Of a DNA stretch of 18,615 nt, positions 18,167 to 18,615 are shown piece after piece (the first letter of the stretch is position 1; every line of letters begins with the position of its first letter). The position numbers were made by a program, and so were the translations under genes. The notes beneath the pieces are model-generated. The model was not told where the DNA came from. It ran no database searches and was given only the letters and a program-made list of their open reading frames with translations. Source of the DNA: Chrysochromulina tobinii (lineage: Eukaryota > Haptophyta > Prymnesiales > Chrysochromulinaceae); assembly GCA_001275005.1 (NCBI GenBank), contig JWZX01001676.1, positions 1-18,615 on the forward strand. Reading direction: 5' to 3'.

Positions 18167-18182
18167 GCGCCACGAGTGGCGC
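18167..18182. repeat. Hairpin GCGCCAC-GA-GTGGCGC between the two array arms
   Basis: A perfect 7-bp inverted repeat with a 2-nt loop, GC-rich in AT-rich surroundings. It lies in the roughly 120-bp gap where the hexamer orientation changes. It is preceded by GGAGGAAC-AT-GGAGGAAC and followed by an 11-bp duplication of TGCTTCATGA. Confidence 0.85.
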
Positions 18183-18227
18183 GATGATAAGATGATAGCA
18201 TGATACTTGCTTCATGACTGCTTCATG

Positions 18228-18600
18228 ATGCGTGAGAATGCATAAAAATACCCCAACATGCGTGAGGATACACGCTAGCGTGAGGACCAGACTCGTGGAC
18301 CACGCAAACATACACAAAGAAGCCGAGCGGACTCAAGGCTCAACTCACAAGGAAGCATGCAGCATGGACCCGAACATGGGCTTCGGACGGGCTGTGGAGA
18401 CGAAATGCATCTGAAGATGTGAGACGTGCGAATGCATTAAAATGCAGCTGTATAAGAATGCACCTGAATCAACATGCACTACAATACGCGCAAATGCACC
18501 TCGTCAGGAATGCATAAAAATGCATCTGTGGACAATGCGTCAAAATGCGTCAAAATACTCCACGTTGCGTATGCACCACGTCACGAATGCACCAACATGA
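18228..18600 (-). repeat. Array of AATGCA hexamers (TGCATT on the minus strand), right arm
   Basis: Nine exact AATGCA (starts 18237, 18404, 18431, 18441, 18457, 18493, 18509, 18519, 18586) plus AATGCG, AATAC and CATGC variants. Spacing is again mostly 10 or 16 bp: 18431, 18441, 18457; 18493, 18509, 18519, 18534, 18544, 18554, 18570, 18586. From 18228 to about 18285 the units run in register every 10 bp. The forward form TGCATT occurs once, within AATGCATT. The stretch 18290-18400 is weaker and mostly motif-free. The window ends before the array is seen to stop. Confidence 0.85.
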
Positions 18601-18615
18601 AGCGGACTCTGAGAA

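Noticed and set aside
17954-18201. Open frames of 77 and 79 codons rich in His, Cys, Ile and Met across the hexamer array
   Set aside because: They are direct translations of the TGCATT repeats and change character with the array.
17741-18600. CRISPR array or simple satellite
   Set aside because: The repeats are six bases with 4- or 10-base variable gaps in eukaryotic DNA; no CRISPR-length repeat and no conserved full unit.

Overview
This window looks like nuclear DNA from a microalga with a red-derived secondary plastid, most likely a haptophyte. It is GC-rich, the genes are eukaryotic, and short GT-AG introns (62-158 nt) can be placed by frame. The presequence-protease gene starts with a signal-peptide-like stretch followed by Phe (VSSF), the usual entry signal of such plastids. 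The species assignment is inference.

Layout. (1) 1-1154 (+): C-terminal end of the deadenylase subunit PAN2, with one 86-nt intron. (2) 1666-4048 (-): a two-exon gene with N-terminal membrane segments, a HET/TIR-like domain and leucine-rich repeats. (3) 4203-5099 (+): NUS1/Nogo-B-receptor-like subunit of cis-prenyltransferase, divergent from gene 2 across about 150 bp that carries an inverted repeat. (4) 5264-8416 (+): presequence protease (M16C) with all zinc ligands. (5) 8588-11683 (+): a four-exon TPR plus fibronectin-III gene of unknown role. (6) 11926-12441 (+): a small PDZ protein. (7) 13512-16061 (-): a SCAI-family protein with expanded Ala, Pro and Gly tracts. (8) About 16498-17700 (+): an unrecognised gene that appears broken by short tandem duplications. 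(9) 17741-18600: an AT-rich noncoding array of the hexamer TGCATT, spaced mostly at 10 and 16 bp. Its orientation flips to AATGCA in the right half, with a small hairpin between the halves.

The genes do not form a pathway; they are unrelated eukaryotic loci, in convergent, divergent and tandem arrangements. A recurring theme is short tandem duplication: in the PAN2 intron, at the start of gene 2, in an intron of gene 5, and in gene 8. The strongest candidates for something undescribed are the helically spaced TGCATT array, the membrane-HET-LRR protein, and the duplication-derived PAN2 intron. All protein calls are from reading motifs; no database search was run.
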